This document shows positions 50,717 to 60,182 of a stretch of DNA of 64,000 bases, piece by piece. The translations under genes and the position numbers were made by a program. The stretch comes from Burkholderia lata. GTDB taxonomy: Bacteria; Pseudomonadota; Gammaproteobacteria; Burkholderiales; Burkholderiaceae. The DNA is taken from contig NC_007510.1 in assembly GCF_000012945.1 (NCBI RefSeq), positions 1,922,001-1,986,000 of the forward strand, given 5' to 3'. Positions within the stretch are counted from its first letter, which is position 1. Each line of letters starts with the position of its first letter. The notes beneath the pieces were generated by a model. The model did no database searches. It saw only the letters and a list, made by a program, of their open reading frames with translations, and was not told the origin of the DNA.

Positions 50717-51955
50717 ATGACGATCCTGCGAAGTGCAAAAGTCGTGGTGGCTATGTTGCCGCTCGGATGGGCGTTCGGTGTCTGCGCACAAAGTAGCGTA
50801 ATGCTGTACGGCATCGTTGACCCAGACGTGGTGTTCGTGAGCAATGCGCAGGTGAACAAGGTCGGTGGCACATTGCACGGTGCCCGTCAGGTCTCGCTGC
50901 AGGATGCAACCACTTCGGCTTATGTCGGTAGTCGGTTCGGTATTCGAGGTAGGGAAGACCTCGGCGGCGGCACGTCTACGATATTCACTCTCGAGAACGG
51001 CTTCAGCGTGGCGAACGGCTTTCTCGGGCAGGGTGGCGCACTGTTCGGCCGGCAGGCGTTCGTGGGTCTATCGAACGATAGCCTGGGCAGTTTGACGCTC
51101 GGGAGACAATATTCACCCGTGGTGGATTTCCTTTCCCCACTAACGACTGTTACGCAGTGGGGCGGTTTCATCACCGCGCATCCGGACGATATCGACAATC
51201 TCGGCTTAACGGTGCGACAGAACAATTCAGTAAAGATTTCGTCGCCTGTCTGGCATGGATGGTCAGCCAGTGCAATGTATGGCTTTGGCGGAGTCGCGGG
51301 TCAAATGGCGCGAAATCAGGTCATTGCGGCGGGTGCGGGCTACGTGGGCGGCGCGCTGCGCATTGGCGTCGGATATCTGAGCGCGTACGACCCGAACGTG
51401 TCCATGTGGGGCAACCAACCCAACGGGGGCGGCAATTTGGTAAATAACATCGGCTCGTTCGGCTCGGAGACGACGCCGCAGAAGAATCCCGTTATGGCTG
51501 GATATGCATCCGCTAGCCGTGAACAAACGATTGGTGCTGGAGCAAGCTATACGCTAGGCAGGGCGACGCTTGGGGCAGCGTATACGAACACGCGCTTTGT
51601 CGGACTAGGTTCAGACGCTGGCCCCAATCCGCAAGGCTACGTCGGTAGCGCAACATTCAATACGATCGAAGTCAATGGGGCCTATCGAATTGCCCCTGCC
51701 GTATCGCTCGGGGCATCATATTCGTACACGCTTACGCGTGGTCCCGATGCGATTGGGGCGCATTACAACCAGATCAATGCTGGCGTGCACTACGCGCTGT
51801 CGAAACGCACGGATGTCTATATGATCGCGGTCTATCAGCGTGCATCTGGTGTCGACTCGCTTGGGCAATCAGCCGTGGCATCGATCAATGGGATGACACC
51901 ATCGGCGTCACGACAGCAGTTCGTGGATGCGATCGGCCTCGCGCATCGATTCTGA
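50717..51955 (+). CDS. Gram-negative porin (OmpC/Porin_4 type)
   Basis: A 412-residue outer-membrane beta-barrel. Signal peptide at 1-25 (VVVAMLPLGWAFGVCA), then the neisserial/burkholderial porin start SSVMLYGIVDPDVVFVSN, SRFGIRGREDLGGGTSTIFT, loop 3 region PVVDFLSP, and the obligatory C-terminal phenylalanine (LAHRF). ATG 50717 is 6 nt from GGAG; the GTG at 50711 is too close. A passive uptake channel, perhaps for substrates of nearby oxidative pathways; likely repressed by the TetR protein at 52047. Confidence 0.92.
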   Translation: MTILRSAKVVVAMLPLGWAFGVCAQSSVMLYGIVDPDVVFVSNAQVNKVGGTLHGARQVSLQDATTSAYVGSRFGIRGREDLGGGTSTIFTLENGFSVANGFLGQGGALFGRQAFVGLSNDSLGSLTLGRQYSPVVDFLSPLTTVTQWGGFITAHPDDIDNLGLTVRQNNSVKISSPVWHGWSASAMYGFGGVAGQMARNQVIAAGAGYVGGALRIGVGYLSAYDPNVSMWGNQPNGGGNLVNNIGSFGSETTPQKNPVMAGYASASREQTIGAGASYTLGRATLGAAYTNTRFVGLGSDAGPNPQGYVGSATFNTIEVNGAYRIAPAVSLGASYSYTLTRGPDAIGAHYNQINAGVHYALSKRTDVYMIAVYQRASGVDSLGQSAVASINGMTPSASRQQFVDAIGLAHRF

Positions 51956-52046
51956 CCAGTGCGCGGCATACTGCGGTGTCCATTCGAGAAGGTAGCAACC
52001 GTCAGTCGTAGCGCCTTGATGCGATGTAGCGCAAAGCGCTTGCGCT

Positions 52047-52766
52047 TCAGCGCTGCTTGCCGCGTGCGCGCGTCACGCTGCCGGTGAGTTGCTTTAGCGC
52101 TATTGGCGTGCCGTGCAGGAAAGCGATGATCTGCCGTTCGATCACGGCATCGAGGTCGTCAGGGATGGGCAAGCCATACACCCACTTCCTGACGCCCAAG
52201 TAGAAGATGCTCGCGTGCAAGCTCCAGATCAGCTCGATCTCCGCGTCGATCTGGGCTGCCGTCGTCGGTGTTGCGATGTCGAAAGCGTCCCGCAACTCGC
52301 GCAACACGGGCAGGAACACGCGCTCGCGGAGCCGCGACAGGTAGCGAGTATTGAAGCCTTCGCGGCTAAGCCCGGCGAAAATGAACGTCCTGATCCACTC
52401 GCGCCGCAGAATGGTTTGTGAATAGGAGCTGTAGAAGGTGACGAGGCGCGCCTGAAGCGGGATCGTGCGATCGGCAATCAGCTTTTCCCACTCAGGGTTC
52501 CAGGTATAGATTTCGTCGTACACCCGATCGATCAGGGCTTCCTTGCTCGGAAAGTAACGGTAGAGCAAGGGTTGCGTAACGCCAATCTGCCGCGCGAGTT
52601 CGCGCGTGCTGCCGGAAAAGCCGTGTGTCGCGAAATGCTCGATCGCTTTCTCAATGATTTGTCGCTCGCGCGCCTCCGGCGTGAGTCGCCGACCTGGCGT
52701 GACGGCATCATCGGGGACGTTCGTCCCGCGGCTGCGGGGCGTCGTGCTGCGCTTGCGTTCGCTCAT
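52047..52766 (-). CDS. TetR/AcrR-family transcriptional regulator
   Basis: A 239-residue regulator: a basic N-terminal tail, HTH at about 35-80 (IEKAIEHFATHGFSGSTREL, ARQIGVTQPLLYRYFPSKEA) and a helical ligand-binding domain. The tail of 30 residues before the HTH is longer than usual. A TATCGGTCGA element 32 bp upstream also occurs inside the palindrome before the porin, suggesting autoregulation and control of the porin. Confidence 0.9.
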   Translation of the reverse strand: MSERKRSTTPRSRGTNVPDDAVTPGRRLTPEARERQIIEKAIEHFATHGFSGSTRELARQIGVTQPLLYRYFPSKEALIDRVYDEIYTWNPEWEKLIADRTIPLQARLVTFYSSYSQTILRREWIRTFIFAGLSREGFNTRYLSRLRERVFLPVLRELRDAFDIATPTTAAQIDAEIELIWSLHASIFYLGVRKWVYGLPIPDDLDAVIERQIIAFLHGTPIALKQLTGSVTRARGKQR

Positions 52767-52797
52767 TCATGGGCTCCTGATAGCGGGCATTCTTAAC

Positions 52798-52815
52798 CTA
52801 TCGGTCGAAAAATAG
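52798..52815. promoter_or_regulatory. Putative TetR operator upstream of tetR
   Basis: CTATCGGTCGAAAAATAG, an imperfect palindrome sharing TATCGGTCGA with the perfect site at 50569-50588. Confidence 0.5.
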
Positions 52816-52988
52816 CAAGAAACGATAGGTGCCGCGCTCGTGACAGATTGTCATCGATTTCAGGAAAATTCAGTTCGCGACAAGGACTTTAAGATCGGTT
52901 TTCACTAATCTCCTTTCAAATTGCCGCGTTCATCTGGCATCCAGCCGGACGTCGCACGCCGAGCACGACTCCATGAACGGAGCGGACC

Positions 52989-53225
52989 ATGCCTTATTTG
53001 ATATCGTTGGCTGCTGGCTTCGTCGTCGGCCTACTTTATTCCCTGGTGCGTGTGCAATCGCCGGCGCCGCCGCTGATCGCGCTCGTGGGACTACTTGGTA
53101 TCGTACTGGGAGAGCACGCGATCCCGTTCGTTCAGGCGCAACTCAGGCCGCCGATCGTGCAGGGACTCGAATCTCATGCCGACGCGAATGGCCCGGGAAC
53201 CACACTCCGTCACCATGAAAAATAG
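52989..53225 (+). CDS. XapX-domain (DUF1427) small membrane protein
   Basis: A 78-residue protein with two hydrophobic helices and the XapX pattern LLYSLVRVQSPAPPLIALVG followed by LLGIVLGEHAIP. ATG 52989. The C-terminal 25 residues are polar. Function unknown; XapX genes commonly neighbour oxidoreductases and hydrolases in Burkholderia. Confidence 0.88.
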   Translation: MPYLISLAAGFVVGLLYSLVRVQSPAPPLIALVGLLGIVLGEHAIPFVQAQLRPPIVQGLESHADANGPGTTLRHHEK

Positions 53226-53553
53226 GGGCGGCGACCGATTCATGAGAAGACTTTTCTCGAATCGGAATTAAGGTCGCGCCACTTGGTGCCAACATGCGGC
53301 GGTACGTAGAGTGTGGACCGTACTCGAATGAGCGACTAGGAATTTCCACCTGCGAGAAAGGACAGGTTGGTGCTCGGCGGGAGCCGGACTGGTGCCCAAA
53401 CACGTGTATACGCCTTCCCACGCGTTTGCGGAGCGGACGGGTATTCGGCGTACTGCTCTGCTGTTTTCAATCTGCGGTTGGCTCGGCGTTGTGTCGTCGA
53501 GCCATCTCCTCGTCCGTTTCACGATATCGCCTTGTACGACAGGCGCGTAGCCG
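53226..53553. other. Gene-free stretch
   Basis: About 330 bp between XapX and the convergent OYE gene; short frames only, no clear terminator. Confidence 0.4.
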
Positions 53554-54672
53554 TCACTCGCCGGTGGTGTGTCCCGTTGCGTCGTGACGCCCATAGTCGA
53601 CGTAACCGGTCCGATCGCCGCCATACCAGCCCACCGCCTGCGGTGCGGCGAGCGGAGCCTTGTTCGCGATGCGTTCGACCAGATCCGGATTGGCGATGTA
53701 TGCACGTGCGAACGCGACAAGATCGGCGTCGCCTGACATGATCAATTTGGTTGCGACATCTGGCGAAATGCCGCCGTTTACGATTAATGCCCCTCCGAAG
53801 CTCTTGCGCACGATCTCGATGATACGTGGCAGGTCGGGTTCACCGCTCCAGCCATTGGTATCCGCAGCATGCACATACGCGACACCGGCTTCGTCGAGCA
53901 TGCGGCCGACATAGGCATATGTCGCGTCCGGGTCCGTATCGCGCACATTGTTGTATTTCGCGTATGGCGAGATGCGCACACCGACACGGCTCAACGGAAT
54001 CTCGCCACCCACCGCGGCGATGATCTCCTCGAGAAAGCGCACGCGGTTCGCCAGCGTGCCACCGTAGCGGTCGTCACGGCGGTTCAGCGTCGACGACAGG
54101 AACTGATGCGGCAGGTAGCCGTTAGCCGCGTGGATCTCGACACCATCAAAACCGGCCGACCTCGCGTGAGCAGCGGACTGCCGGAATTCATCGATCGTCT
54201 TGACCACTTCGTCAGTCGTCATCGCGCGTGACGGTGTCGCATGGATCTTCGTGTAATACCCGTTTTGCAATTGGGCCCACACCTGCAACTGTTCGAGATC
54301 GTCGTTCACGCCGGATGGCGACAATGGCGCTTGCCCGCCGAGTAGCGTCAGCGAACTGACACGTCCGCCGTGCCAGAGCTGCGCGAAGATGCGTCCGCCT
54401 TTCGCATGGACGGCCTCGGTGACTTTTTTCCAGCCGGCTACCTGTTCATCGGTAATGAGGCCCGGCGTGAGTTCGAACGATGCGGAGACCGGGCTTACGT
54501 TGGTCGCTTCGGACACGATAAGCCCGGCTGACGCGCGCTGTGCGTAGTATTCGGCCATGAGTTCGGTTGGCTGGCCGCGATACGGTGCGCGGGACCGGGT
54601 CATTGGCCCCATCACGACGCGATTCGGCAGGATAAGACCGTTCAGATCGAAGTTGCTGAGCAGGGAGGACAT
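53554..54672 (-). CDS. Old-yellow-enzyme-family alkene/N-ethylmaleimide reductase
   Basis: A 372-residue FMN-dependent NADPH:flavin oxidoreductase. PNRVVMGPMTRSRA at the N-terminus, FAQLWHGGR, the catalytic pair H-x-x-N in GVEIHAANGYLPHQFLS, NRRDDRYGG, and the phosphate-binding ADLVAFARAYIANPDL. It reduces activated C=C bonds. The ATG at 54672 is the first of the conserved N-terminus (MSSLLSNFDLNGL). It precedes nothing on the same transcript; the MFS gene lies 168 bp upstream and may be co-transcribed. Confidence 0.92.
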   Translation of the reverse strand: MSSLLSNFDLNGLILPNRVVMGPMTRSRAPYRGQPTELMAEYYAQRASAGLIVSEATNVSPVSASFELTPGLITDEQVAGWKKVTEAVHAKGGRIFAQLWHGGRVSSLTLLGGQAPLSPSGVNDDLEQLQVWAQLQNGYYTKIHATPSRAMTTDEVVKTIDEFRQSAAHARSAGFDGVEIHAANGYLPHQFLSSTLNRRDDRYGGTLANRVRFLEEIIAAVGGEIPLSRVGVRISPYAKYNNVRDTDPDATYAYVGRMLDEAGVAYVHAADTNGWSGEPDLPRIIEIVRKSFGGALIVNGGISPDVATKLIMSGDADLVAFARAYIANPDLVERIANKAPLAAPQAVGWYGGDRTGYVDYGRHDATGHTTGE

Positions 54673-54840
54673 GGTGGTATTCCTTTCGAACGAGCAGGGC
54701 CATACCGCCAGTGTCGGTTGCGGCGGTGAACGGCGGGAGCCGTCAACCCTGCGGAAGGTTTATGGGAAGCGTGCCGGCATGGATCTCGCGGGCGCGACAA
54801 GCGGGAGCCGAGTTCGCGTTAAACCGGTGCCGGCCCGGGT

Positions 54841-56058
54841 TCAGGTCTGTGCGTGACGCTGTGCATGCGGGCGGCCGATCGCAAGGTAGTGCGCAAGTGC
54901 GGCAATCGGGAAGGCCGCGGCCACCGCCGCGACGAGCGGCCAGCCGCCGTGTTCGTATAGTGGGCTTGCGAGTGCCGAACCGGCTGCGCCGCCAACGAAG
55001 ATGCTGGTCATGTAAAGCGCGTTCAGGCGATTACGGCTTGCCGCATGCAGTGCATAAATTTCACGTTGACCTAGCACCATGTTCATCTGGACCGCGAAAT
55101 CGAGCACGATACCCGTGACGACGAGACCATACAGGCCGGTACCGTGGAATAGGCCCACTGCGTACGACAGCGTGCCGGCGATCAGCGCAATCAGCGTTGC
55201 GCGCACGGTATGGCCTGCATCCGCTAGGCGACCCGCAACCGGTGCCGAAGTCGCTCCAATCGCACCGACGAGCGCGAACAGCCCAATTGCCGATTGCGAC
55301 AGCCCATAGTGACGCGTGAGCTCGACCGGGACCGCGGTCCAAAACAGGCTGAACGATGCGAACATCAGACCCTGGTAGAGCGCACGATGACGCAGCACGG
55401 GCATTGTGCGAACCAGATGCAGCAGCGAGCCGATCAGCTCGAAGTATGTCGAACGATGATCAGGCCGGCGCGATGGAATCGTCAGCGCAAGCAAAGCCGT
55501 GACGAGCGTCATCAGCACGGCAGCCGCTGCGAATACAAAGCGCCAGCCAAACGCATCGGCCACTACGCTCGAAAGCGGGCGGGCGAGCAGAATGCCGAGC
55601 AGCAACCCGCTCATGATGGTACCGACGACACGGCCACGCGAATGATCCGGCGCCAAGTGCGCGGCGAGCGGAATCAGTATCTGTACCGCCACCGAACTAA
55701 AGCCGACCAGTAGCGAGATCATGAGAAACAGGCCTGGCGTGTGGGCGATCGCCGCCGCTGAAAGGCTCGCAATCGAAACAAGGGCTGTTGTGATCATCAG
55801 CTTCCGGTTCTCCAGCAGGTCGCCAAGCGGCACGATGAAGAACAGGCCGAATGCGTAGCCGATCTGCGTCAGCGACACAATGAAACTCGCCGTGTCGCTG
55901 GACATGTGCAGGCTGGGTGCGATCAGTTCGGTGATGGGCTGCGCGTAGTACAGGTTCGCGACAATCGCACCGCAACTGAACGCGAATAACGCAATGAGCC
56001 CTTGCGTGAGCTTCGTAGCACGATCGCGAGCCTCGAGCGACGGTGAAGTTTCTGACAT
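54841..56058 (-). CDS. MFS transporter
   Basis: A 405-residue carrier with twelve hydrophobic segments. The first is LIALFAFSCGAIVANLYYAQ; YYAQPITELIAPSLHMS is typical of the YnfM/arabinose-efflux-like MFS group in proteobacteria, and VPLGDLLENRKLMI is the loop 2-3 motif. ATG 56058 has AAGGAG 7 nt upstream; the longer frame to 56115 lacks such a site. Efflux of a toxic substrate of the neighbouring OYE is plausible. Confidence 0.88.
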   Translation of the reverse strand: MSETSPSLEARDRATKLTQGLIALFAFSCGAIVANLYYAQPITELIAPSLHMSSDTASFIVSLTQIGYAFGLFFIVPLGDLLENRKLMITTALVSIASLSAAAIAHTPGLFLMISLLVGFSSVAVQILIPLAAHLAPDHSRGRVVGTIMSGLLLGILLARPLSSVVADAFGWRFVFAAAAVLMTLVTALLALTIPSRRPDHRSTYFELIGSLLHLVRTMPVLRHRALYQGLMFASFSLFWTAVPVELTRHYGLSQSAIGLFALVGAIGATSAPVAGRLADAGHTVRATLIALIAGTLSYAVGLFHGTGLYGLVVTGIVLDFAVQMNMVLGQREIYALHAASRNRLNALYMTSIFVGGAAGSALASPLYEHGGWPLVAAVAAAFPIAALAHYLAIGRPHAQRHAQT

Positions 56059-56445
56059 GATCGACTCCTTGAGCGAGGGGAGCCAGGCGTTTATCGGGCC
56101 CGGCTGGTGTTGCATTTGCGTAGCATCGTGGTGAACGTTGTGCCGTCCACCGTGTTGCCGACAATCTTATTGATCGATCGATAACATCGGAATGCCAGCG
56201 AAACGCAACCCAGCGTTGCGTTTCATGGAAAAGGGTCGGAGCATTCGCCCGCTCGAACTGAATGCTGACGGAGTGAAGGACGACCAGCAGGCGCATGAGA
56301 TGCCTGTTCTCACGTCACACTCGGGCAGGAAACTGGACGGTTTCGGTGCTCCCAACGATATGAATCGTGCAGCGCAGGCACCTGCCGCACGCTGGCGTGT
56401 GTTTGTTGATCAGAGCGCTCGGTGTGATGCGCAAGACCTGTCCAC
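56059..56445. other. Gene-free stretch with palindrome
   Basis: About 390 bp between the MFS start and the LysR stop; contains the inverted repeat at 56167-56184 and no supported gene. Confidence 0.45.
56167..56184. promoter_or_regulatory. Inverted repeat upstream of MFS gene
   Basis: TTATTGATCGATCGATAA: 18 bp, palindromic except for one pair of positions, 109 bp before the MFS start. A possible regulator site for the MFS-OYE unit. Confidence 0.5.
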
Positions 56446-57363
56446 TCAGTTTCGCTTGCCTTGCAACGTCGGAACCTGTGCGTATAGATCGGAGAGCCAG
56501 TCAACGAAGATCTTCAGCTTGGCTGGTATGTGGCGATTGGGCGGATACACCACGGAGATTGGCCGCGGCGGTGAGTTGACGTCTGTCAGCACTTCGCGCA
56601 ATTCGCCGGACGCCAGATACGGCGTGACCAGGTACAGCGAGGTTTTGATCAATCCGATGCCGGCCACGCCGCATGCGATATACGTATCGGCATCGTTGAC
56701 CGCGACGGAGGCGCACATCTGTGCGATACGCGCTTCCCCATCAATGACAAAATCCCAGATCCGGGGGCGACCCGTATCAGGTGATACATGGTTGACTGCG
56801 ATATGTCGCGTAAGGTCGCCGACGGTCTCGGGCACTCCGTATCGCTCGATGTACGACGGTGCTGCACAGGTACAGGTCGTGAGGTCGCCGATCCGTTTGG
56901 CAATCAATCCGGAGTCGTCGAGTGCGCCAATCCGGACGACGCAGTCGACGCCTTCCCCTACGACGTCGATATGGCGATCCGTCGCACCGAGTTCGATCGT
57001 GATGTCCGGGTTCGAGGCGAGAAAGGCGGGCAGTGCGGGTACGAGTATCTGCTTGGCCATTGCCGGGGGCAGGTTTACCTTCAAGCGACCACGTGGAGCG
57101 CTGCGTGCACGGGAAACCGACGCCTCCATGTCATCGATCTCACGCAGTACGGCGATGCAGCGTTCGTAGTACGACTGCCCGTCCTCTGTCAGCGATAGCC
57201 GGCGGGTTGTGCGGTTCAACAATCGGCAGCCGAGATGTTGTTCGAGTGTGCGCAGCATCGCGGATACACGCGGCGTCGTGAGACCAGTTGTGTCCGACGC
57301 GCGCGTTAAGCTGCCTGTTTCGACGATGCGTGTGAATATGCGCATCGAAAGAAGTGTATCCAT
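56446..57363 (-). CDS. LysR-family transcriptional regulator
   Basis: A 305-residue LysR protein of the CrgA/DmlR group: wHTH at 1-60 (FTRIVETGSLTRASDTTGLT, LEQHLGCRLLNRTTRRLSLT) and effector domain from about 90 (PRGRLKVNLPPAMAKQIL). Only 45 bp downstream of the molybdenum-hydroxylase subunit gene on the same strand, so it may be read through from that operon; it could also control the upstream MFS/OYE genes. Confidence 0.9.
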   Translation of the reverse strand: MDTLLSMRIFTRIVETGSLTRASDTTGLTTPRVSAMLRTLEQHLGCRLLNRTTRRLSLTEDGQSYYERCIAVLREIDDMEASVSRARSAPRGRLKVNLPPAMAKQILVPALPAFLASNPDITIELGATDRHIDVVGEGVDCVVRIGALDDSGLIAKRIGDLTTCTCAAPSYIERYGVPETVGDLTRHIAVNHVSPDTGRPRIWDFVIDGEARIAQMCASVAVNDADTYIACGVAGIGLIKTSLYLVTPYLASGELREVLTDVNSPPRPISVVYPPNRHIPAKLKIFVDWLSDLYAQVPTLQGKRN

Positions 57364-57408
57364 CAGTCGCGATTCTCCACCCTGATAGTCGGCAGCACCC
57401 GTGCGCGC

Positions 57409-59682
57409 CTACGCGTCGATACGCCTTCTGAGCCGTTCTCCAGCGAACGGCATTTCGCGCAGGCGCTGGCCGGTCGCATCGAAGATCGCATTTGCAAGCG
57501 CACCGGCGGTCGGGCCCATCGATGCCTCTGCCGCGCCGAGGAATGGCGCACCCGGGCGGTTGATCAGGTGAACGTTCAAGCTGCGCGGTGCCGCCGAAAA
57601 GCGCAGGATCGGGTAACTACTCCAGTCGAAGCTGCGAACCCGCTGCGTGTCGTACTTCAGTTCCTCGTACAACGTCCAGCTTGCCGCCTGGATGATGCCG
57701 CCTTCGATCTGATTGCGGATGCCATCCGGCGTGACGATCTGTCCCGCGTCAACTGCTGCTTCAGCGCGCTCGAGGATCACCTGGCCCGTTTCCGGAACGA
57801 TCGTGATTTCGACCGCTATCGCGACATAGGCCATCAGATTCTTATACTTCCCAAAGGCGAAACCGACGCCTCGATTACGAGCTCGTGGTGGTCGAGGCCA
57901 GCCGAAGCGTGTCGCAGCGAGTTCAATCACTTGGCGCGCGCGTGGATCCTGCATGTGGCGTAAGCGGAATTCGACGGGATCGACGCCCGCCGTGTGTGCA
58001 AGTTCGTCCATGAAGCTTTCGATTGACAGCACGTTCATGTGTGCGCCAAGCGATCGCATCGCCGACGTCTGCAGTGGCATCGTCGGCGAGAAGTTGTTGA
58101 CGACATGCATGTTTGGAAAGGCGTAAAGCGGGATCGCGTTGCGATCGCCGCCGCCCTCCGGCTGCAGCATCGGTGTCGATGGTGCAGACACAAACGGTGG
58201 CTCCAGCATTCGCGCCGGCAGCAGTCGGCCGGCGTTGACGATCCGTTCGTTATGCGAGCTGCTCCACAGGGCGTACTTCCAGTCCACGATATGCCCGCTT
58301 GCGTCGAGAGACGCACTGATTTCGGTGACCATGGCGGGTGTGAAGTGATCCCACGCGTGCTCCTGCTCACGCATCCATTGAACCCTGACCGGCTGATCCG
58401 GCATCGCGACCGCGATGAGCGCTGCGTGTGCGGCGGCGTCGTCCGCCCCATTGTGTCCATAGCAACCCGAACCCTCTACATGAACGCAGCGGATGCTTTG
58501 TTTAGGCATCGACAGCATTTCGGCGAGCCCGTCGCGCAGCGGATAAACACCCTGCGAGTGTGTCCAGACGGTCAGGACACCGTTCTCCAGGTGAGCGACT
58601 GAGCAGGACGGTCCTATCGAGCCGTGCAAAAGGTAGTTCTTCAGGAAGGTTGCAGTCAGCGTTTTAGTGGCCGGCGCGGTCGCTGTGTGCGTATTGGCGA
58701 TTTCAATGCGTTGTGTCGAGATGCGCTTCAGTTCTTCATGAACCGTGTTGCGATCCGGCAGCGATCGGCCGGTCGACCAGCGACAACCGTTCGCAAGCGC
58801 ACGCTGGGCGGTGACGGCCTGCCATTCTCCGCGCGCGACGACTGCGAGCATGCTGCCGTTGCGTACGATTCGTACGATCCCGGGCATCTTCAGAATTGCG
58901 TCTTCGTCGAAAGACTGCAACTTCGAGTCATAGACGGGCGGCATCACGACACGTGCGTGCAGCATGCCGGGTAACTCTATGTCCTGTACGTAGCTGACAC
59001 CGCCCGTGACCTTGTTTGGAATGTCGACCCGAGGCAGCGATTCACCGATTACCTTGAACGTTGCGGGATCCCTGAGCGGCGACGCTGGCGTGGCTGCGCG
59101 ATGAAGATTGACGAGCCGTACCGCGTTGCCGTAGCTCATCGTGCGCCCGTCGGGGGCCTTGATCGAACCGTCGCTGGTCGTTAGTGCGTGAGGATCGACA
59201 CCGAGATGTTTCGCGGCGCCATCGATCAGTAGTGCGCGCACTTGAGCGGCGGCGTTCAGCAATGCGCTACCGCTGTCGGCGATCGTGTGGCTGCCTGCCG
59301 TCAATCCTTCGTCGGGGGACGCACCGGTATCGGCGGTGAGGAAAGTGATCAGCGACGGGCGCATGTCCAGTTCTTCGGCGGCGATCTGTAGTAGAGCAGT
59401 GCGCACGCCGGTGCCGAGCTCGACCTTGCCTGTAAACACGGTAACTTTGCCTTCCGGCGTAATCTTGATCCATGCATCCAGCAGCGGGTTGGTTTTCAGG
59501 CTGCCTGCAAGCGTCTCGGTAGCCTTCGAAACGTGGACGGCGGCGCCTTCGTCGGCAATCACGGCCTGCGCGACCGCGCGAGAGGCCGGAGCAAGGCTGA
59601 ATGCGACGAAGAGCGCACTTGAGACGATGAAATTCCGGCGACCTTCGTCTATGTCGTCGTGTTGGTTCTCGAGGTCGTTCAT
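57409..59682 (-). CDS. Molybdenum hydroxylase large subunit (xanthine dehydrogenase family, Tat-exported)
   Basis: A 757-residue molybdopterin-binding subunit. It begins with a twin-arginine signal (EGRRNFIVSSALFVAFSLAP), so the enzyme is periplasmic, and has the two Mo-binding halves of the isoquinoline oxidoreductase/aldehyde dehydrogenase (IorB-like) group, with the C-terminal FLGAAEASMGPTAGALANAI that carries the catalytic glutamate. ATG 59682 shares one base with the stop of the 2Fe-2S gene. Substrate is probably an aldehyde or an N-heteroaromatic ring. Confidence 0.9.
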   Translation of the reverse strand: MNDLENQHDDIDEGRRNFIVSSALFVAFSLAPASRAVAQAVIADEGAAVHVSKATETLAGSLKTNPLLDAWIKITPEGKVTVFTGKVELGTGVRTALLQIAAEELDMRPSLITFLTADTGASPDEGLTAGSHTIADSGSALLNAAAQVRALLIDGAAKHLGVDPHALTTSDGSIKAPDGRTMSYGNAVRLVNLHRAATPASPLRDPATFKVIGESLPRVDIPNKVTGGVSYVQDIELPGMLHARVVMPPVYDSKLQSFDEDAILKMPGIVRIVRNGSMLAVVARGEWQAVTAQRALANGCRWSTGRSLPDRNTVHEELKRISTQRIEIANTHTATAPATKTLTATFLKNYLLHGSIGPSCSVAHLENGVLTVWTHSQGVYPLRDGLAEMLSMPKQSIRCVHVEGSGCYGHNGADDAAAHAALIAVAMPDQPVRVQWMREQEHAWDHFTPAMVTEISASLDASGHIVDWKYALWSSSHNERIVNAGRLLPARMLEPPFVSAPSTPMLQPEGGGDRNAIPLYAFPNMHVVNNFSPTMPLQTSAMRSLGAHMNVLSIESFMDELAHTAGVDPVEFRLRHMQDPRARQVIELAATRFGWPRPPRARNRGVGFAFGKYKNLMAYVAIAVEITIVPETGQVILERAEAAVDAGQIVTPDGIRNQIEGGIIQAASWTLYEELKYDTQRVRSFDWSSYPILRFSAAPRSLNVHLINRPGAPFLGAAEASMGPTAGALANAIFDATGQRLREMPFAGERLRRRIDA

Positions 59683-60182
59683 CAGAGGGCCTTGCTGACC
59701 GTCACGGGTTCGGAAGCGTTTTCCGGTTGCTGTAAGCCCGCGACCTGACGCACGGCCGCCAGGATACGCATGTGGGTTCCGCAACGGCACAGGTTCGGCT
59801 CCATGTGTGCGCGCAACTCGCTTTCCGTCGGGTGGGGGTTCCGTTCGAGCAACGCCTGCGCACGCATGATCATTCCGGCGATGCAATAGCCGCATTGTGC
59901 GGCCTGATGATCGATGAAGGCACGTTGGAGCGGCCCAGGCCGCTCCAACGTGCCGAGACTTTCAATGGTCCTGACGTGGCGTTGCCCGATGGCGGCGATC
60001 GGAATCAGGCAGGAAAACATCGGCTTGTCGTCGACAATCACGGTACATGCGCCACATTGTCCGAGACCACACCCGAACTTTGCTCCGTGCAGATGCAGGT
60101 CGTTGCGCAGCACATACAGGAGTGGAGTCGTGGGATCGATGTCGAGTGTGTGCTGGACACTGTTCACGGTGATGGCGATCAT
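59682..60182 (-). CDS. 2Fe-2S subunit of molybdenum hydroxylase
   Basis: A 166-residue electron-transfer subunit with both clusters: plant-type ferredoxin CGLGQCGACTV plus C at FSCLIP, and the second cluster AQCGYCIAGM with EPNLCRCGTH. ATG 60182 overlaps the cytochrome gene stop by 4 bp (ATGA). It passes electrons from the Mo cofactor to the cytochrome c subunit. Confidence 0.95.
   Translation of the reverse strand: MIAITVNSVQHTLDIDPTTPLLYVLRNDLHLHGAKFGCGLGQCGACTVIVDDKPMFSCLIPIAAIGQRHVRTIESLGTLERPGPLQRAFIDHQAAQCGYCIAGMIMRAQALLERNPHPTESELRAHMEPNLCRCGTHMRILAAVRQVAGLQQPENASEPVTVSKAL

Noticed and set aside
52815..52855. GCAAGAAACG upstream of the XapX gene, like the Ada-type core
   Set aside because: The hexamer 35 nt after the G is GTCATC, not a -10, the AAT element is absent at the right distance and the downstream gene has no link with alkylation.
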